From: Diploscapter coronatus
Lineage: Eukaryota; Nematoda; Chromadorea; Rhabditida; Rhabditidae
Assembly: GCA_964036155.1 (NCBI GenBank)
Contig: OZ038423.1
Location: 64,433,249-64,497,248 of the forward strand
Reading direction: 5' to 3'
Length of the DNA stretch: 64,000 nucleotides
Shown: in pieces, positions 46,784 to 58,501 of the stretch
Numbering within the stretch: the stretch's first letter is position 1
How the letters are laid out: each line of letters opens with the position of its first letter
Translations under genes and position numbers: made by a program
Notes under the pieces: model-generated
What the model was told of the DNA's origin: nothing
Databases searched by the model: none
The model's input: the letters and a program-made list of their open reading frames with translations, nothing else

Positions 46784-46785
46784 CT
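46784..46785 (-). promoter_or_regulatory. Probable trans-splice acceptor of the acidic GPI protein gene
   Basis: CTGTTTGCAG on the minus strand ends one nucleotide before the ATG, too close for an ordinary 5' UTR without upstream splicing. Confidence 0.5.
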
Positions 46786-47088
46786 GCAAACAGATATGGT
46801 TATTCGGGAAAAAAAATGTGAATTTCGACCGGAAGTCGAGGGGAATTGGAGAAGAAGAGCATTGAATTTTTATAAAGCTCCGTGGAAAATCAGACTTGAA
46901 TTTGCGAGCAGGAGCGAAGTGGAATTTAAATTGGAAAAGTCGAAACCGAAATTCATCCAAAAGTACCGGAACTAGAATAAGAAGAAAGAAAATAATAGCC
47001 TAAAAGTTGACAATGTTTGAGCAAGAAAACATGCAATAGTGTAAAAGACGTTGTTTAAAATTAATGCATTGAAAAATGAAGGGTTTTA

Positions 47089-47250
47089 GGCCCGTTCAGA
47101 CTTAGTTGCATTACAGTTTGCAACTTGCTCGAAATAGCATGCGAAATGAAGAGAGCGCAATTGCCTCAGACTGCACCATTTCTTGTGTTCTCTTGATTTC
47201 CCATGCTATTGTGAGCGAGTTGCAGATTGCAACTAAGTCTGAACGGGTCC
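47089..47250. mobile_element. Hairpin MITE, family 1, copy b
   Basis: The ends ggcccgttcagacttagttg and caactaagtctgaacgggtcc are inverted repeats. The inner tgctcgaaatagcatg and catgctattgtgagcga are inverted too. It is the same family as 4554-4710. It lies in the divergent promoter region between the acidic GPI protein and V-ATPase genes. Overlapping open frames on both strands come from its palindromic structure. Confidence 0.85.
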
Positions 47251-47476
47251 AAACTTTTACTTGTTTTACTCTGAAGAAAAACATCGGTGAGACGCGGAAT
47301 TCTCGGAACCAGAATTCGCTCAAAAACATCGGAAGCTTCGCCTCATCCCCGGCCACAATCCGAGCATTGAGGCAACTTTCGAAAATTGGATTTTTCAAAC
47401 ACGCTTCGTTTTTAATTGGTTTGCAATTTTTCACCGATTTTTTCGCGATTTTTGTAATTCTGATTTGCAGCACCCG

Positions 47477-50400
47477 ATGACTCATCGATCAGTTGGCCGC
47501 GAGCGAGGCGTGTGGCGCAGCGAGGAAGTGTGTCTGGCCCAGCTTCTCCTCCAACCCGATGCGGCCTTTGCCTGTGTCGCTCAACTGGGAGAACTCGGAA
47601 TTGTCCAGTTCAGAGATGTGAGCAAACGTTCAAGCATTTTTTTTATTTTCCAGATCAGGGTTGTAAGAAGGAGCTAGAACTTCCACCCAGGTAACACTAA
47701 TGGAATAGAAAATCTCGAAATTAACGCTGATTTCTTCAACAGTTGCAACACGGTTTTTTATACCTGAAGATGAATTTTGAAGACAATTTTGAGCGATTTT
47801 GGTTCATCAAATTCTCAATGATTAAACAAATTTCCAATCATTTCCCAACAACATTCTTTCGGCAGCAGGGATGTTCGCGAGGCTTGTAGAGAAAATAGTG
47901 CGTAGAGTCCGAGCTCTTGCAGACAAGCAGAAAAGATAAATACCACATAAGGATGATGTAATCTAATACAATAAAACTCTGACTCTGGACTTTCGTCGCG
48001 CTTTTTTCTTCTCTAAAGGCTTCGCGAACATTCTTGTTCGACAGACTTGCAACTTCACAAAAGCCGACTTTAGTCCGATTTGAACGTATTTTCATGTCTC
48101 TTCACGATTTTCAAAAGTTCCCTCCTTTCAGCTAAATCCCTCAGTGAGTTCGTTCCAAAGGAAGTACGTGAACGAAGTGCGCAGATGCGATGAATTGGAG
48201 AGGAAACTTCGTAAAAACAAATAATGCCTTCTCTCGATTCCCGAAACACTCCATTTGCAGGTTATCTGAGACGAGAAATGAAGAATGAAGGGATCGAGCT
48301 GGCCGAATTGGCTGGGAGCGAGGAGGCACACATGACTCTGCCTGGCGACGTGATCGATTTGGACGTATTCTCCACTTCCCCGCCCAGACTCGCTCTACCC
48401 AACATACGGCTCACGGTCTGCATTACTTATCTGAAAATAGCAGAATTTGATGACTTACAGGAGCCATTCGAAAAACTCGAAAAGGAGCTGCGTGAATCGA
48501 ATCGGAACGAGGAGACGCTGAAAAAGAATCACGCAGAACTCATAGAGCTGAAGCACATCCTCAGAAAGACGCAGGGACTGTTTGAAGAGGTGGGTCAATT
48601 GAAGAACGAATTCGCTAATTAAAACTCACCATGTCTATTTAAAGGAAGTCCATTTTTAATTTTGAGACGAAAGTATCACTTTTACCTATGTACGGTAACC
48701 TACGATTTTAACATGGAACTCGAATTTAACTTTCTAACAGGATCGAATTTCGAAATTTCCAAACTATTCCTAACAAGATAACGATCCGTTGAAAATAAAC
48801 AGTAAATATATCGAACAATGATGAACTTTTAGATGGACCAAAGACGAGCTCGATTCGTCGAAGGCAGGAATTCAACATCGTCTCATCCCGACGAGCCTCC
48901 ACTCATCACGACTGTCGAGGACGACGAAGCCATTCACTCAAGGGAAATCTCACTCCACATTCTCAAGCTACGGTAAGGTTTTGTGAAGCAACCATTTCGT
49001 GATATAGTTCATTTGATGAATATCTGATTGAAACTAACGACAACACTACGTCATAACTTTTTTTTTACAATATTACGGCACCTTCTAAAATCACTATATG
49101 ATTTTTTTTACAAAATGACGGATTACTTTTTTGACGAAGCTTGCCACAGTTTTGTAAAACTAAAATTCTTCCGAAACATTGTATAAGGAATATCCGTAAT
49201 TTTGTAAATCTCTTGAATATGTCTATCGCTTATTACGCTCATTTTTATCGTACTGAAGCAATTTTTTGGTTGCAATATCATAGGCGTTCATTTTCAGGTT
49301 CGTAGCCGGAGTGATTCAAAGGGAGCGATTGCTTGCCTTTGAAAAGTTGCTGTGGCGAGTCTGCAGAGGAAATGCGTTCCTGAGGACGGCTGACATTGAT
49401 GATGACGGCAGTAATCCAAATTCGGTAAGGAGTGTAATGATGATAATATTCGCATGCCAGGTTTGCAGGAAATATGTTTGAAGTTTTTGAAACCGAACAG
49501 AAATTAGCTAAAAGTTATCACATGCGAAAACTCTCATCGAGACTATTCATGTTTTGAATTGCAGAGCGAATCAGCCGACAGAGCCGTGTTCATCATCTTC
49601 TTTCAGGGCGAGCAACTCCAAATCAAGATCAGGAAGATCTGTGAGAGGTGATTTTCTGCAGCACAAAATAAATGTTGATGGTTTTGTCTTCCAGTTTCCG
49701 AGCTCATTTGCATCCCTGTCCGGAGACGCCTCAGGAGAGGAGAGAAATGAGCATCGAAGTGGCGACTCGCATTGAGGATTTGAACAAGGTCTTGGCGCAG
49801 ACGCAGCAGCACAAACACAGAGTTTTGGTGAGGAACGTTAGACATTGTGTTGATCGAAATGAACTGGAGATCGTTTGTTAAAAATAATTACGAAATGTTT
49901 TATGAACCATGCTCAAACGGAAAGGCTAGAATATCAGAGAAACAGTATGCTTTGGACAGAAGATTTTCGAAATATCCTCCACGTCTCAGATTTTATTAAT
50001 ATTTTTTCAAAAAAAACTCTTTCTATCCATATGCTGCTTAATAAGAATATGAATTACAGCTTTGACAAATTAAAGATAAAACCAATAGATGAAAATTTGA
50101 TACTAGAATTTTACAGGTGGCAGCCTCGAAGAATCTGCGAATGTGGCTGACGAAAGTGCTCAAAATCAAGTTCATCTACCACACGCTCAACCTCTTCAGC
50201 TTCGATGTTACACAGGTATCCTTGTGATTTTGTTTCATGTTGTTCGAACCTTATGCTTTTGGATAGATCCATGAAATTAAGTAAGGGTTGCATAAATTCC
50301 AGAGGTGCCTGATCGCCGAAGTGTGGTGTCCAGAAGCAGAACTGGATCTGGTCAAACAGACACTCAAACGAGCTACTGTAAGTATGGCGATTTATGAAAG

Positions 50401-53400
50401 GATTGAAGGGATGAAGACAGTAAACTTCTTGTGGGGTTTATTGATGGGTAGAGATAAATAGAGCAAGAAAAGGACAATAGATGAGATATGAGTAAAAAAT
50501 TAGGTGTTAGACGAATTATGAAAAATAATCTACCGAATTAAATTGCTGAGCAGAAACATGATGCAACTTTTCCTATAGGCAAATTCGAAAAGGCTAGAAG
50601 AAATGAACACATAACGATTTTCCGAATAAACAAACTCGAGACTTGAAATTTTCTCCGAAAAAAGATCTGAATCGATTGCAGAATGAAAGCGGCTGCCAGG
50701 TGCCTTCGATTCTGCACAAAATCGAGACAAACAAGACTCTGCCCACTTTCCACAGAACCAACAAGTTCACCAGGGGATTCCAGAACATCGTCGATGCTTA
50801 TGGGATCGCTAACTATGGGGAGATCAATCCGGGTCGGAGAAAATTGAAAACATAGAAAAAATGGAGAAATTCTACTTTTTACTGAATGCCAAACCAAAGC
50901 TAATACTGCAAAACTCTGTTCCGTTTACGCGATTTTTGTGAGACAGATAGAAGCGAGTAATGAAATTCAAAAAGTCCAAAAGAGACCTTCTCTTCTCCCA
51001 TTTTCATATAATTTCTCCCCCTTCCTCGTTTTTTTCGAAGAATAATCATGTCAGATCACAATTTAAAAGTTATTTTTTATAAAGAAATGTTTTAGCGCCC
51101 TACATTATGATCTCGTTCCCATTCCTCTTCGCAGTGATGTTCGGGGATATAGGTCATGGAGTGCTAATGCTGGCCGTCGCGCTATTCTTTATCCTCAAGG
51201 AGAAGCAACTCGAAACTGCCAACATCAACAATGAGGTTCTTTCTAAGATATCATTTTGTTGAAAGAAATTTCAGATATTCCAAACATTCTTCTCTGGCAG
51301 GTATGTGATTTTGCTGATGGGTGCCTTCTCGATCTACACTGGATTCATGTACAACGAAGTCTTTGCAAAGGTTGGTCAGGAAAGCCTTTTCTGGAAATAT
51401 CATTTGGAAGTGAAATAAGTTCCGATGGTGGAAAATGTAGATTGATTTGTAAGAGACCAGATAAAAACTTGCTCAAATCAATTTCTCTTGGAATTTAAAG
51501 AAAAAAATTTGGACTCTGTGCCACTCATTCGAACGAATACAGCAGAATTAAATGCAAATTTTGAATTTCTTGAAAAGTAATTTTGTAACTATTTTCTTCA
51601 ATTTTGTCAACGCTAATTCATTTGAAGTCGATTGCAATCTTCGATTCGAGTTGGGTCAATCCTTACAAGATTTCGTCTCTGAGAGCCTCGCCTCATGATC
51701 AAATTCGACAACTCAGTCCGGAGCACAGCTATTTGGTAATGAATGAATTTTTTTGATAATGCAGATTTTATACGTTTATCAACTTCTAACTGATGATAAA
51801 GTTGAACTCCCGATATCTTTCTTATGAGTTCATTTTTATCTTAACCCAATTCAGCATATTTCCCCCCACATGAGTCGACAATTTGCGACTGCCGATTCTC
51901 TCGGATCAGTAGCTTGAGCGCAGGGAACTTGATCTTCACCATCATTTTCTACTATTCATTGGCTTTCCTTTGCAAATTGTTTCATTCAGGGATCTCCCTA
52001 CCCGATTGGCGTGGACCCGGTGTGGAACTTGGCAGAGACGAACAAGCTGATTTTCCTGAACTCTATGAAGATGAAGATGGCCGTCCTACTCGGCATAGGT
52101 CAAATGACTTTCGGACTTATCCTGAGCTTCTACAACCATAAGTATGTTATATGCAGTTTTTTTTAAATACAGTACAACGGCATGATATTTGTATTATATG
52201 ACGGCACGATTTTCACTAGATTTAAAGTAGTCCTTCCCTCTTCATACGATAAAATCGTGCCGTGAAATAGCGGTTGCCACGTTATATTTTCCTTAAAAAT
52301 CAAACTTTGCGATTTTTTTCATTTTTGCAGAATATACAAAGATTTGTGTATGGTTTTTTCCTTAAATTTTCGAGGAAGAAAACCATTTGATGAATTTGCA
52401 GATACTTCAAATCGGACTTGGACATCAAGTTCATGTTCATCCCACAAATGCTCTTTCTCTCCTGCATCTTCATCTATCTCTGCCTTCAGATCATCATTAA
52501 ATGGATATTCTTTTCGTGGAAGGTAACTAATTTTTTCTTCTAAAATTAAAAAGCATACAAATTTCAGGCCGGTTCTGTATTTGGTTTCTCCTATCCAGGA
52601 GCGAGCTGTGCACCATCTTTGTTGATTGGCGAGTTTTCTAACTTCTTACAATTTTTTTTTAAATTCGCTTGCCTAAATTCCTTTCGGTGGATTAAATTCC
52701 TGTTTAAATTTGAAGGTATTCGAATTTTCAGGCCTTATAAACATGTTGATGATGAAATCGCGTCCGTCTGGGTTCGTCAGTGAGAATGGAGAGTCCATCT
52801 CGCAGTGCCATCTCAATTACTGGTATCCGGGACAGGTGATTTGATGCAACATTATCTGGAAGATACTAGATGACGGAACTAGATAGTTAGAAAAGAAGAA
52901 GAATGAGTGTTGAGAATGGATTCAGAATAAAGGGTTTTCATCGTTCTTCACTTCTTCAATTGGTAGTTGCGACATTGTCTCATTTTGTCATGTCATAGAT
53001 TTCAGGAATTGCTGGAAAAGATCCTCGTTTGTGTGGCGGTTTGCTGCATCCCCGTGATGCTGTTCGTCAAGCCCTTCTTGCAGTTTCGTAGACATCATAA
53101 AATGGTCAGAAGCGTTCACACAAGCAGGAATCTGGTTCGTATTTATGCTTCCTTCTTTCAAAGTTGAAGCTGTTTACTTTTTTTTGTCTATTTTAAAATG
53201 GACAAGCTTTCCAAGAAATCATTGCTATCGTTCTTTTCTGCCTTTTGTAGAGTTCACCTACCTTCTGTATGTTCATATGGAAAATTTTGTACAGAAAGTG
53301 CTTGAATCTACGAATAGGTGTGGATACACTTTACAAAAGACTGCTTCCTTTCAACTAATTCAGAGTTTCTTGCAGACAGTGCGGATCAACATGAGCACAG

Positions 53401-54811
53401 ACGAGGCGGAAATTGCGGGCACTGGGTCGGAAGAACTCGCCAAGGTTCACACTTCACAGACATCGCACAACCATTCACAGAAGGAGGTCGGAAAAGTTGT
53501 TGAGTTTATCAATAATATTAGGTTGAAAAATAATTTCTGAGACACTTGTGATTTTTTGAAAAATTCTTTCTAACTTCTACCAATAACCATTTTTGAGACC
53601 GTCACTTTGAAAATTTGTCTCCCTGCTGCAGAATAAGTCCGAATAAGAACCAAACCCCTACATACACTCACTTTATGGAAATTTTCAGAAACTCCTACAG
53701 GTTTGTAGAAGATAAATGAGAAAGTGTTTCAGAAATTATGTTCCAACCCAATAATTGACAAAAGTTCGTCAATTTTGAAATAATCTATTTTTGACAACAG
53801 TAAAAATGTCTTACCTCTCTAAACCTAGTATTATATCACTTTCACATTATTTTTGAATCTTCTTTATGGACTACAAAGGTAAATTTTAGTTCGACCCGAG
53901 CGATGTGCTTGTGAATCAGTCAATCCAGACGATCGAGTTCATCCTCGGCTGCATTTCGCATACCGCATCCTACCTCCGCTTGTGGGCTCTGTCCCTGGCT
54001 CATGCTCGTAAGAATTTTATCTTTTAGAAGAGAAAAGTGAAAAGAGGTTCCTATTCCAATTTTGAACAAAAATCTGGTAATGAAAGATGGGCTATCTTTT
54101 CATCTGTGCTATCCAGGACCAATTCTTTAAGCATAATAATTTTCCTTACAGAGCTCTCAGAAGTTTTATGGAAAATGGTATTCGCACATGCGTTCAGGTG
54201 AGTTAGGAAATTAGATTTTTTTTCTAAAACATCATACTTAAATTTTAACTTAATCGATTTTTTCTAGAATATCACGAATTTGATCTTTTTTCAAATTTCA
54301 TTAGAAGAATTGAGCTTTATTGTTCTAGAAAGACGAAAATAGCCATCGTTTAGATGTTTTATGAAAATGATTGATTTTTGTAACTTATTTATTTTCTTTC
54401 AGGGTGGAGGGCTACATGGGTGCAATCGTGACGTATGTGTTGTTCTTCATTTTCGGCTTCCTGTCCATTTTCATCCTCGTCGTCATGGAAGGCCTCTCAG
54501 CATTTCTTCACACACTTCGGCTTCATTGGTAGGTTTTCCACAATTTTAATTCAAGCATTTATGCAGTTTCTGATAAGGAGTAGAAAGTGTTTATTGTTGA
54601 ATAAAATAAGAATAAAAAAGATTTGATCATTTCCTTTTAAAATTTAATGATAAAAGTTAGAATTAAACAAAAATCCAGGGTGGAATTCCAATCGAAGTTC
54701 TACTCCGGCAATGGTTCTGTCTTCACTCCTTTCTGTCTCAATCAAGTCGATCTGTCTGCTGACCTTTCTATGGACAATTCCCATTTGGACGAGGACTCCA
54801 TTCTGCAGTAG
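47477..54811 (+). CDS. ATP6V0A: V-type proton ATPase V0 subunit a
   Basis: Twenty-four exons: 47477-47617, 48132-48210, 48261-48364, 48461-48589, 48833-48972, 49298-49424, 49565-49647, 49695-49827, 50117-50215, 50303-50377, 50682-50832, 51096-51235, 51275-51370, 51628-51735, 51990-52141, 52402-52522, 52568-52628, 52732-52835, 53006-53134, 53376-53486, 53891-54008, 54152-54197, 54403-54528, 54679-54811; 901 aa. Subunit a forms the proton half-channels of the V0 sector that acidifies organelles or pumps protons across the plasma membrane. The N-terminal 400 residues are the cytosolic arm ([24 protein letters not shown]). The membrane half opens at [20 protein letters not shown] and [11 protein letters not shown]. 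The essential arginine is in [17 protein letters not shown], near residue 791, with [16 protein letters not shown] and [13 protein letters not shown] following. Intron 52629-52731 is GC-AG. The ATG is 6 nt after a TTTGCAG. Confidence 0.96.
47866..48036. mobile_element. Hairpin MITE, family 6
   Basis: cagggatgttcgcgaggctt is matched by the complement of aggcttcgcgaacattcttg; the arms continue through gtagagaaaatagtgcg and cgcgcttttttcttctct. It lies in V-ATPase intron 1; no frame. Confidence 0.7.
52170..52285. repeat. Small inverted repeat, acggcacgatttt
   Basis: acggcacgatttt at 52201-52213 is exactly inverted at 52251-52263, with weaker flanking similarity (acaacggcatga and tgccacgtt). Probably a short MITE in V-ATPase intron 15. 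Confidence 0.5.
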
Positions 54812-55249
54812 ATTAGCTAATAGCTATTTTTTCTCGATTTTTGCATTTTTCTTCACCTTTCTGCTTTCAAAATCAGTTTTAACTGAGCATAAATTATGCT
54901 GATTTAACAGGACTTTTACTATTGGGAAATGTTTGAGTTTCCTTTCAATTTTTCCCCTATTTTATTTCCATTTTATCAAATTATTCTCTTTGGTACTGAG
55001 CTGAATAGTCAATTTAGCGGGAATAATTTGGAACGAACATAAGAAATCAAAAGATAGAGACCATTTCAGATTATTTTATATGAATTTCATCTTTAAAATT
55101 CTTTCTTCTGAAGAATTTCAGTCATGTCAATTAAACTTGTGCAATTGTATTATGCATTTTCGCCATTTTTTGTTTCATTTTATCAATGTTTTTAGTCATT
55201 TTTATGCAATTACAACTAGATTCTAGTTGTGAAATGAGAAGGGATAAAC
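54812..55249. other. Convergent 3' intergenic region
   Basis: AT-rich 3' flank of the V-ATPase (plus) and chemoreceptor (minus) genes. No gene or repeat recognised. Confidence 0.45.
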
Positions 55250-55255
55250 TTTATT
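55250..55255 (-). promoter_or_regulatory. Polyadenylation signal of the chemoreceptor gene
   Basis: AATAAA on the minus strand, 15 nt after the stop codon, implying an extremely short 3' UTR. Confidence 0.6.
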
Positions 55256-55269
55256 TCTAAGAAACAGAT

Positions 55270-58200
55270 TCATTTTGACTGAATTCGGGAAGAAGAAGCA
55301 GGGTTTTCCCTTGTCTGCTCCCCACTGACACTGCCTATTTTGCCATTTTGCAGTCGGAGAAGGCATCCGAATATTCGCAGAACGGCCCTCCGATAGGGAC
55401 TGATGAAGTACAGGTTGATTAAAGGCGAAAGAAAAGGAATAAGATCCATGTCTTCCATTGCAATGTTGTTCAATATCGGATGCTTTACTATCTAAAAAAT
55501 GAATCATCGAATGAACAAATTCGAAAACAAGAATCACAATAGGTCTGTTCGCAATTTGAATTGTGAACATGCACAATTCGAATCGAAATTTATTTTTGCC
55601 AAGGTTTTTTTTAATGTCCTTCAACCGTTTTGGTTGACTTCTGCACCGGAAAAGTATTTTGATGTTGTAGATCACGTTTCTGAAATCAAAAGTGCCGATG
55701 CTCGAGCAAGAAATTCTAAAGCTCCTTTTACATAGAAGACAGCGTGCTAAATTGAAGTTCGACATTAGCAGACCCTATTTCTCCTAGACAAAAACGGTCT
55801 GAGTCCTTGCACTTCAGTACAACACTTTCTGACTTCAGATCTGTGCTCTGCGTCACAAAATATCCTTTTAGTTTAAATATCAGCTAAATCAGGCGGACAC
55901 TTCGAAAAGTTTTCTTTTTAGCTCAGAATTGCAACTTTCGAAATTAGAATCTCAAAAAGTCCTGTATCACAGACATGACGAACATAAAACGATAATAACA
56001 AGTCTAGTGTTCAAATTAAATTTTAAATAATTCATAAGATTACCTCAAAATTATGTAGTAAATAAGCGACGATAGAAATGCCATATAAGCAAGGCAAAGC
56101 GGCTTGAAACGTTAGGGCAAGAATGAGCTCTCTGTGGACTCGTTTCATGCTCGCTGAACTCTGTGCTGTTGCCACTATTTGAAGCGTTCTTTTCCTGAAT
56201 ATTTATCCTTGGATTCGTTTTAGTTAATCCATGATTTATGTAGAGACCACAAATAGGTTTTTGTTAAAGGTCGCATAAAGGTAATTTTGAAAAGTTTGAA
56301 TCTCGCTAGGAATCCATTATTTTCCATGGCGTTTTTCCTAGAAATTGATTGGGAAAGATAAATTCAATGATTTGAATTGATTGAAGCTCAAAATAGAACG
56401 TAATTAGCGCAAAAATACCGCTTTTGGGTAAAACCTTGGCGCAAAAATCGAAGCTACTCGAAAAAGATTTTCGATGTTTTCACTAAAATAGGCTTTCGAA
56501 TATGCCCTATAAAATTTATAGCAGTAGTACTGTGTTGTCATGTGTTTACTATGCAAATTTCGTTAGGTGAATTTATAGTGCAAATGTGTCTCTCAATGAA
56601 AGGAAAAACTTTTATTCGCGTTGTTTTTCATGAAAAATAATCTCTTTCGACAAAATCGCTGTTCAACAGCTTTGCATTAGCTAGACTGTTTTTGTCCCCT
56701 TCTTTCTAAAGGCAAAAAAGGAGGTGACTTGCGGTCTCGAGATTTATGAACTTTTTTTTTCGTTCTAATTACTGCGAGAATATGATAAGTTATGATTTTT
56801 CATACTTTAATACTTCTTTTAAGAGTTGTTTTCAACTTCAATTCTCTCATTTCTCAAACAATCCCATAAACAGAATGTGATTATCAATCCCTTCTATAAA
56901 TTTTATGATGTTTCAATGCAAATCAAGCTGAAACACTTGGTCGAAGTTCACGCATCAAAGACGTTGAATGTTTGTTACAAATAGCTCAACAGAACACAAG
57001 CTATTCACTAAAATACTTCATCGTATGAAAATTATAAATCATTCGAACCTGAACCAAAATATTAGTGGATAGCAAAACGCAGGAACGATAAATGTCACAT
57101 ACATAGTCGAAAATATCACATTGAATTTTGTTTTTAAAATACCTAAAAATGATACTACAGCAGTGTATTTCTAAAAGACATGTTTACCTGACACAATACC
57201 AGGTCCAATATAGTGATTGTATCTCTTTATGAAGTATTCTTCAACGGCCTTTTGATCGTCGTTTGAAAATGCGCCGACAAACTAAACATAGATTCTCAAT
57301 AATCTAACAAAAGTAATCAATTAACATTGGCTAAAACTAAGAATGCAACAGTCATAATTCGAATCGAAGCATTTTACATTTTCTCAACTGACTATAAATT
57401 GACCGAGAAATTCAGTTGCAAGTCTCTTTTTCAATTCTGCCAATTTATCCATTTCAAATTTAGTCTTAACTTTGTTGGTATATTTTTTCAGATAACTTAT
57501 AACGATTGACAGTGTTTCGTTCAGATCTAGTTTGAATTTACTATAGAATTGATGAAGAATAGTGGGATGATGTTTGACAGAACTTTTCGATCTACCTATT
57601 ATAATTACTGTTTGTACTTACGAAATTGAAAGTTGATGGAGCGAGTATGAGCAAAAGTAGGCCGCAGACAACCAATTTGGAGAGATTCCTCTGAATGGAG
57701 TGATATCGATACGCGAAACATAGCAGGAGATTCAAAGTGATATGCGCCCATAAATTGAGTTGCAAGACCTGCAGCATAGTTGATCAAATTCAAATTTCAC
57801 TCAACTCTCGTCTCACAAATGAAGTGTAGCATGTTTGAGAGCCAGCGAATTTGCAAATACCGTAATGTACGAACATGTACGCGCCATCAGTGGGAAATTC
57901 CCTGAAGTCGTATCAAATAGTGTAAAAATAATGCAAAAATCTACCGTACTTGATAATTGAGCTGAACGAAATAAATGCTGATAGGAATTCCGCCAAACTT
58001 CCGCTTGTCAACAGAATACTGAAATTGTGGAATATTTTTGAAGAAAAAATTGCAAAAAACTCAAAAAAAAACATGAAAATTATTTAAATGACAACCTATC
58101 ACTCACTTATAAACAGTTACTTTTTAATTTGCATAATGATCTTAATGATCTAGAGCTCTTCAAAATTACCGATATTCCTTCATTTCCGACGGAGAATGTC

Positions 58201-58366
58201 GAATAATAATGTAGATGAGCAGGCCGTTGAAGAACATGGAAATAGGATCGACAATGGCATGGAAGACGATGGATGCGATTTCGTAAGGGGACATACAAGG
58301 CCAGGCATCGAGAATTGGCACAAGAACGGACAGGTCTTCATTACTGCAATAGAGTGGAACACTCAT
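55270..58366 (-). CDS. Nematode seven-transmembrane chemoreceptor (Str/Srd-type serpentine receptor)
   Basis: Eight exons, phases compatible: 58170-58366, 57945-58018, 57861-57901, 57622-57768, 57188-57281, 57049-57142, 56044-56194, 55270-55491; 339 aa, the normal length for this superfamily. These receptors detect environmental or pheromone chemicals in sensory cilia and couple to G proteins. Family marks: TM1 SMFFNGLLIYIIIRHSP followed by MKEYRRILL (the xxYR-LL turn); TM3 end LNLLLCFAYRYHSI; TM5 in VTFIVPAFCYPLIFWF; the pre-TM6 block MKRVHRELILALTFQAALP; TM7 and tail FLSPLINLYFISPYRRAVL. No disabling lesion is seen. The 41-nt exon 57861-57901 is supported by phase and by filling the TM2-TM3 gap. 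It is an isolated single-copy member here, not a cluster. Assignment to a named subfamily (str, srd, srj) was not possible by eye. Confidence 0.88.
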
Positions 58367-58493
58367 TGCTGACAGAGTTGCGAACGACTGATTGTTGGCT
58401 GTGTTATGGGGTTAAAGAATATGCGGCAATGCAATTGTCCTTTAGATTTATGCAGATATGAAGTGCGAGTTCACTCAAACTGACAACATCTGC

Positions 58494-58501
58494 CTTTTAT
58501 A
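58494..58501 (-). promoter_or_regulatory. TATA box of the chemoreceptor gene
   Basis: TATAAAAG on the minus strand about 128 nt upstream of the ATG; initiator-like TCAGTTT lies about 30 nt downstream of it. Confidence 0.5.

Noticed and set aside
47106..47485. Open frames of 124 aa on both strands
   Set aside because: Both overlap the palindromic family 1 element and the V-ATPase start region; no codon or domain support.
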